Positions 26,217 to 30,207 of a DNA stretch of 30,207 nt are shown piece by piece. Both the position numbers and the translations under genes were made by a program. The DNA comes from DASXTB01 sp036505615 (GTDB lineage: Bacteria; Acidobacteriota; UBA6911; JACQSX01): positions 1 to 30,207 of the forward strand of contig DASXTB010000198.1 of the NCBI GenBank assembly GCA_036505615.1, read 5' to 3'. How positions within the stretch are numbered: the first letter of the stretch is position 1; each line of letters starts with the position of its first letter. The notes beneath the pieces were generated by a model. It saw only the letters and a list, made by a program, of their open reading frames with translations. It was not told the DNA's origin and did not search any database.

Positions 26217-28076
26217 ATGCACCACGATACGAGAAAACGGGCGATCCGCCTGTTGCTCTACCTGACAATCGTTGCCCTCTGTGTGGCCCTCGCTCTTCTT
26301 TTCCAGTCGAGTTCTCTGGGCGAAGGGATCGAGCAGCGAACATACGATTTGAGATTCAAACTGCGCGGCACTTTGCCTCCTCCTCAGAACTCTCCTATTA
26401 CTATTCTGGCGGTCGATGACGAATCCCTTAACCGGATACCGGACCCGTTGATGCTGTGGCAAAAACACTTCGCGCAGGTCTTGAAGCGCCTGGTCGAAAC
26501 GCAGGCTGCGGCTGTAGGTGTGGATTTTATTTTTTTCGATATTGAGAAGTACGATCCAGAAGGCCAGCAGGCACTGCTTTCGGCTTTTGTGGAAGCGAGT
26601 GCGGCTGAAGTTCCAGCCATTCTTGTCTATCAAGTCCGTCAGAACAGCATTGAACAGCCGCCGCCCCAATTCACAATGGCCGCGGGAGAAAATGCCTTTG
26701 CCTATGCCAATCTCACCACCGACAGCGATGACTTTGTTCGCCGGCAGGAACTCTTTTCAAACGATGAGAACCGACGACCGAGCTTTCCTTTTGCGGTTGC
26801 TCTTTCCTTTGCCAGAAAGCACAACCCGCCGCTCACTGCGGTGGACAGTGCGCCGCGCTCGGTCCTGATCAATTTCCGCGGTAGGGAACCGTTTCCCCGC
26901 ATCCCTTTCTACGCCGCGCTTGACGCTGCCAGGAGCGGTGATTTGAAATTCTTCAACGACCATTTTCGGAACCGCATTATCTTGATTGGAAGAGTGAGCA
27001 TCGAAGATCTGCACTCTACGCCGCTTTACTACTGGGATCTCCAGGAAGGTTTCAGGAGGACTTCGGGGATTGAAATCCACGCCCACACTGTCGCCACTCT
27101 TCTGGAAGGGAATTTCATCCGGCAGCTCAGGCCAAGGGTACAGCTACTGCTGACGGTGCTGGTTGTGGGCCTGACTGTTCTGTTTTGCTTTCGCTTCCCT
27201 CCGCTGGCAGGACTGATCTTAAGCGCCGCTGCTGTCGTTTCCTATCTGCTCATGGCCCAGTGGATGTTCGGACACAATTGGTGGCTCCTTGTCCTATCGC
27301 CGGTTACCGGGGCAGTCCTGGCGGCCGGTTCCTCTGAAGTTTCAAATTTCGTTCTCGAAGGCCGCGAAAAGCAGCACTTAAGGCGGCTGTTCAAACGCTA
27401 TGTCAACGATCAGGTGATTGAAAAGATTTTGCGGTCGCCTGGAGGCCTGACATTAAAGGGTGAAACCAAGCGGATTACCGTGCTGTTCTCGGACATCCGG
27501 GATTTCACCACTCGCTCGGAGGGTGTCGCCGCCGAATCACTCGTTTTCCATTTAAATGAATATTTCACCGAAATGGTGGGCGCCATCCAAGCCAACAGCG
27601 GAATGGTGGATAAGTTCATCGGAGATGGACTGATGGCCGTTTTTGGAGCGCCGCTGGATGACCCTGACTCTCCACTGCACGCCGTCGAAGCGGCGCGTGC
27701 CATGCTGCGCACGCTGCGCTCATTGAATGCGAGCCTGGCCAGCCAGGGGATCGAACCAATCCGCATCGGAATCGGTATTCACACCGGGGAGGCGGTGGTG
27801 GGAAATATCGGGTCTCCTCAAAAAATGGAATACACGGCCATCGGCGATGTCGTGAATACGGCTTCACGCATCGAAGGCCTTACCAAGAAGTACACCTCCG
27901 ACAGTTCGATAGGTGAAATCCTCATCAGCGGCGACGCTTATCGCGCATTGCAGGGAAGAATTCCAACTCAGTACGTGGGCGACGAATCGCTGAAAGGAAA
28001 ACAGAAAACAGTTCCTGTCTATCGAGTTGATTCGGATAGTGGAATTAAGAATGAAGAATTAAGAATGAAGAATTAA
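26217..28076 (+). CDS. CHASE2-domain class III adenylate cyclase
   Basis: This 619-aa inner-membrane sensor has one N-terminal membrane segment (residues about 9-29), an extracytoplasmic CHASE2 domain (about 35-300: 'ITILAVDDESLNRI', 'GVDFIFFDIEKYDP', 'GIEIHAHTVATLLEGNFIR') and three more membrane segments (about 308-327, 330-349, 354-371). A linker leads to a class III cyclase catalytic domain (419-605). Metal-binding Asp426 ('LFSDIRDF') and Asp470 ('FIGDG') are 44 residues apart as in the family. Lys466 and Thr540 ('MEYTAIGD') match the adenine-selecting pattern, and Asn547/Arg551 ('NTASR') match the transition-state pair, so the enzyme should be active and make cAMP from ATP. The last nine residues (KNEELRMKN) and the TAA come from an intergenic repeat. 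No Shine-Dalgarno is evident. The stimulus is unknown; the upstream FecR protein is a plausible partner. Confidence 0.93.
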   Translation: MHHDTRKRAIRLLLYLTIVALCVALALLFQSSSLGEGIEQRTYDLRFKLRGTLPPPQNSPITILAVDDESLNRIPDPLMLWQKHFAQVLKRLVETQAAAVGVDFIFFDIEKYDPEGQQALLSAFVEASAAEVPAILVYQVRQNSIEQPPPQFTMAAGENAFAYANLTTDSDDFVRRQELFSNDENRRPSFPFAVALSFARKHNPPLTAVDSAPRSVLINFRGREPFPRIPFYAALDAARSGDLKFFNDHFRNRIILIGRVSIEDLHSTPLYYWDLQEGFRRTSGIEIHAHTVATLLEGNFIRQLRPRVQLLLTVLVVGLTVLFCFRFPPLAGLILSAAAVVSYLLMAQWMFGHNWWLLVLSPVTGAVLAAGSSEVSNFVLEGREKQHLRRLFKRYVNDQVIEKILRSPGGLTLKGETKRITVLFSDIRDFTTRSEGVAAESLVFHLNEYFTEMVGAIQANSGMVDKFIGDGLMAVFGAPLDDPDSPLHAVEAARAMLRTLRSLNASLASQGIEPIRIGIGIHTGEAVVGNIGSPQKMEYTAIGDVVNTASRIEGLTKKYTSDSSIGEILISGDAYRALQGRIPTQYVGDESLKGKQKTVPVYRVDSDSGIKNEELRMKN

Positions 28077-28080
28077 GAAT
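28043..28080. repeat. AATTAAGAATGAAG repeat arm, left
   Basis: The 14-mer AATTAAGAATGAAG occurs 2.7 times (28043-28056, 28057-28070, 28071-28080) and runs through the cyclase stop codon. The reverse complement of the same unit lies at 28298-28336. Confidence 0.85.
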
Positions 28081-28090
28081 GGAAAGCTTC

Positions 28091-28262
28091 ATTAGTCATC
28101 AGTCATCAGTCATATTAGTCATATCAGTCATATCAATCATATCAGTCATATCAGTCATCAGTCATATCAGTCATATCAGTCATCAGTCATCAGTCATATC
28201 AGTCATCAGTCATTAGCCATAATTAGTCATTTAGTCATTAGTCGCCATTAGTCATTAGTCAC
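28091..28262. repeat. GTCAT array (CAGTCAT / ATATCAGTCAT units)
   Basis: About 17 copies of GTCAT occur in 170 bp, mostly spaced 7 or 9 bp apart (CAGTCAT and ATCAGTCAT forms), changing to TTAGTCATTA forms toward the right. There are no unique spacers, so this is a degenerate microsatellite-like array. Just after it, GAATGACTAAAGACGAATAA shows the inverted form of the motif. Confidence 0.85.
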
Positions 28263-28297
28263 TGGCCCACGAATGACTAAAGACGAATAACGCTTTT

Positions 28298-28336
28298 CAT
28301 TCTTCATTCTTAATTCTTCATTCTTCATTCTTAATT
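28298..28336. repeat. Inverted AATTAAGAATGAAG repeat arm, right
   Basis: Read on the minus strand the arm has AATTAAGAATGAAG units mixed with shorter AATGAAG units. It runs into the sulfatase stop codon: its TAA (28331-28333 on the plus strand as TTA) ends that gene. Confidence 0.85.
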
Positions 28337-29770
28337 CTGTGGTACTCCACCGTCAAACTGGTCGTTGTCTTTGAGCTCCCTTTTCAGCCGGTAAAGCTCA
28401 ATCTTGAGCTTCTTGATCACGCGCGCGTAGTCCGGATCGTTGTAGACACTGTTCATTTCACGAGGGTCCTTTTTTAGGTCGAACAATTCCCACTCATTAA
28501 TCTTGTTGAAGTAGATCAGTTTGTAACGCTCGGTGCGAATCCCATAGTGAGGCTGTACGCGGTGATCCTGAGGATAATGATAGTAGCGGTAGTACATCGA
28601 CGTTCGCCAACCCTTCGGCTTCCCACCTCGCAACAACGGGACGATGCTGCGCCCCTGCATGTCACCAGGTACTGGCACGCCGGCATATTCAAGGAAAGTC
28701 GGCGCGAAGTCTACGTTCAATATCATGTCGTTGTTGATGGTCCCAGGTTGAATTTTACCGGGAAAGCGAATCAGGAAGGGCATACGCAGTGATTCTTCGT
28801 ACATGAAGCGCTTGTCGAACCAGTTGTGATCGCCCAGGAAAAATCCCTGGTCCGAGGTGTACACGACGATGGTGTTGTTTTTCAGGCCCGCTTGATCCAG
28901 ATAATCGAGCAGCCTTCCGACATTGTCATCTACCGAAGCGACGCAGCGGAGATAGTCCTTGATGAAGCGCTGGTATTTCCACTTTTTCAGCGGCTCTCCT
29001 GAAAGACCGACGGGCGGTTGCTGCTTCAGATCGTTCGCTGTTAGATCTCGATCGATTCGCATCGTCGCTTCGGCAGCCGCGCTGGAGCGATTCTTGTAGT
29101 CGTCGCGGAATGTGTCCGGCTCAGGGATCTCCTCATTTTCGTACATCGCCCCGTGTTTGGCGTCGGGCTCCCAGTTTCGATGTGGGGCCTTGTGGTGAGA
29201 CATGAGAAAGAATGGCTTGTCCCTGGGACGGTTTTTCAGAAAATCGATGGACAGATCGGTGATGATGTCAGTGGCATATCCTTGAATGGTTTTTTTCGCG
29301 CCCATTTCGATCATCTCGGGATCGTGATATCTGCCTTGGCCAGGAAGAACATTCCAATAGTCAAAGCCGGTCGGGTCGCTGAACAAATGCCACTTTCCGA
29401 TCATCCCGGTGTAATACCCGGCCCGCTGCAGATACTTGGCCAGCGTGGGCTGGCTGCCGTCAAAGCGGTTAAAGACAGGCACGCCATTGATGTGGCTGTA
29501 TTTGCCAGTGAGGATGACAGCGCGACTGGGGGTACAGATCGAATTGGTCACCAGACAATTGTTAAATCTCATCCCTTCCCTGGCAATGCGATCGATATTG
29601 GGTGTCCGGTTGATCCTGCTGCCGTAGGCACTGATCGCATGGACCGCATGATCGTCGGACATGATGAACAGGATGTTCGGCCGATTGTCCGGGGCAGGCT
29701 TGGCACCTCCGGCAACTAGGAAGACCCACAACGCCAACGCAAGTGGTCGAGCCGCTTTACGTGCGTTCAC
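28331..29770 (-). CDS. Type I sulfatase (formylglycine-dependent), exported
   Basis: This 479-aa protein starts at GTG (29770), overlapping the upstream stop codon in a GTGA. A signal peptide is likely (residues 1-25, hydrophobic LALALWVFLVAGG). 'NILFIMSDDHAVHA' supplies the metal ligands Asp39 and Asp40. 'SICTPSRAVILTGK' holds the sulfatase signature CTPSR at residues 79-83, where Cys79 must be converted to formylglycine. 'IGKWHL' and 'YTSDQGFFLGDHNWFDKRFM' complete the S1 active-site set, and the C-terminal domain ('GIRTERYKLIYF', 'WELFDLKKDPREMNS') is typical of the same family. It resembles N-acetylglucosamine-6-sulfatase/heparan-type enzymes most, but the substrate cannot be fixed. Its C-terminal residues are next to a repeat arm, and the stop codon lies within it. 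Confidence 0.93.
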   Translation of the reverse strand: MNARKAARPLALALWVFLVAGGAKPAPDNRPNILFIMSDDHAVHAISAYGSRINRTPNIDRIAREGMRFNNCLVTNSICTPSRAVILTGKYSHINGVPVFNRFDGSQPTLAKYLQRAGYYTGMIGKWHLFSDPTGFDYWNVLPGQGRYHDPEMIEMGAKKTIQGYATDIITDLSIDFLKNRPRDKPFFLMSHHKAPHRNWEPDAKHGAMYENEEIPEPDTFRDDYKNRSSAAAEATMRIDRDLTANDLKQQPPVGLSGEPLKKWKYQRFIKDYLRCVASVDDNVGRLLDYLDQAGLKNNTIVVYTSDQGFFLGDHNWFDKRFMYEESLRMPFLIRFPGKIQPGTINNDMILNVDFAPTFLEYAGVPVPGDMQGRSIVPLLRGGKPKGWRTSMYYRYYHYPQDHRVQPHYGIRTERYKLIYFNKINEWELFDLKKDPREMNSVYNDPDYARVIKKLKIELYRLKRELKDNDQFDGGVPQN

Positions 29771-30207
29771 AGAATTGCCAAACGCGGACGTGGGCGGCGG
29801 ACGTCAAGCCGATGCAGGCCCACCTCAATTGCGATCTGCCGGGCCTGGTGGAATTCAGATGAAGTCAATCCGCGGTTGATCTCCGGGTAGCGCTCCTCGC
29901 TTATCTTGCCGGCCGGGTAATACTGGTCCATCAGGTTGACGTACGTGTCCCGCCCAAGTTCAGAGGCGATCCACTCCAAGATTGCTTGCGTCTCGTCCAG
30001 GCATCCGGGCATGACCAGATGGCGGATGATCATTCCTCGCTTTGCGAGCCCTTCGTTATCCAGCACCAGCGGTCCCACCTGACGGTGCATCGCTTTAATT
30101 GCGGCGCGCGCCGCCTCAGGGTAATCTTCCGCCTGCATGTATTTCCGGCTTCGCTCCGTCGACCAGTATTTAAAGTCGGGCATGTAAATGTCCACAATGC
30201 CGTCCAT
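29767..30207 (-). CDS. Radical-SAM protein of COG1313 (PflA-like) type, C-terminal part
   Basis: Only the last 146 residues are in the window. 'MDGIVDIYMPDFKYW', 'YPEAARAAIKAMHRQVG', 'RGMIIRHLVMPGCLDETQ' and 'DTYVNLMDQYYPAGK' match the C-terminal half of uncharacterised radical-SAM proteins related to pyruvate formate-lyase activating enzyme. The CxxxCxxC iron-sulfur motif expected in the N-terminal half lies beyond 30207, so the Met at the window edge is probably internal. The TGA stop (29769-29767) overlaps the GTG start of the sulfatase, which indicates one transcript and coupled translation. The family's reaction is not established; it is not the usual anaerobic sulfatase-maturating enzyme, but its position makes a link to sulfatase function worth testing. 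Confidence 0.85.
   Translation of the reverse strand: MDGIVDIYMPDFKYWSTERSRKYMQAEDYPEAARAAIKAMHRQVGPLVLDNEGLAKRGMIIRHLVMPGCLDETQAILEWIASELGRDTYVNLMDQYYPAGKISEERYPEINRGLTSSEFHQARQIAIEVGLHRLDVRRPRPRLAIL

Noticed and set aside
28091..28262. CRISPR-like regular repeat
   Set aside because: Units are only 7-11 bp, there are no unique spacers of 25-40 bp, and no cas genes are nearby.
29767..30207. Anaerobic sulfatase-maturating enzyme
   Set aside because: The visible C-terminal motifs match COG1313/PflA-like proteins, and the Cys-rich SPASM-type C-terminal region expected for anSME is absent.

Overview
The window looks like chromosomal DNA from a member of the Acidobacteriota, possibly a Solibacter/Bryobacter-type or related soil lineage. 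This is inferred from content: very large secreted NHL-repeat proteins, DUF11-repeat proteins, an Oar-like TonB-dependent receptor with an N-terminal carboxypeptidase-regulatory domain, a CHASE2-type cyclase, and intergenic spaces full of short palindromic repeats. No rRNA, tRNA, phage, transposase or CRISPR locus was seen, so the exact taxon cannot be fixed from this sequence.

Layout. (1) Positions 1-4819, minus strand: a secreted protein of at least 1606 residues, cut by the left edge, with an N-terminal beta-rich module and nine tandem DUF11-type repeats. (2) Positions 5174-16170, plus strand: two paralogous giant secreted NHL proteins (1257 and 2340 aa). They share a core of Big_2-like domain, six NHL blades, an IPT/TIG domain and exactly twelve more NHL blades. 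The second adds two N-terminal beta modules and five C-terminal CARDB repeats. (3) Positions 16536-28076, plus strand: a caspase-like/PEGA/TPR secreted protein, an Oar-like TonB-dependent receptor, a FecR-domain protein and a CHASE2-class III nucleotide cyclase. They are separated by repeat-rich spacers, so they form a neighbourhood and not a tight operon. (4) Positions 28331-30207, minus strand: a type I sulfatase translationally coupled through a GTGA overlap to an upstream radical-SAM protein of the COG1313 type, cut by the right edge.

How it may work together. Regions 1 and 2 encode extracellular or surface proteins made of beta-propellers and Ig-like modules, probably adhesins, scaffolds or binding proteins. 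Region 3 combines an outer-membrane receptor, a periplasmic FecR-type protein, an exported caspase-fold protein with about ten TPRs, and an inner-membrane sensor that would make cAMP. A cell-surface sensing relay is a reasonable hypothesis, but nothing here proves physical or functional coupling. The sulfatase/radical-SAM pair is a separate unit, likely for use of sulfated glycans or similar esters.

The non-coding DNA may be the most unusual part. From 16171 onward, every spacer longer than 80 bp carries structured repeats: two copies of one composite hairpin element (16309-16422 and 25951-26067) in which the outer stem is conserved and the inner stem is replaced; a 190-bp near-perfect inverted repeat (20460-20649); a cluster of different short palindromes bounded by inverted TCAGCT-like tracts (24532-24920); and a GTCAT-type array bounded by inverted AATTAAGAATGAAG arms that supply the stop codons of the two convergent genes beside it (28043-28336). 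The two spacers in the NHL region (4820-5173 and 8948-9147) have no such elements and instead carry recognisable promoter-like sequences.
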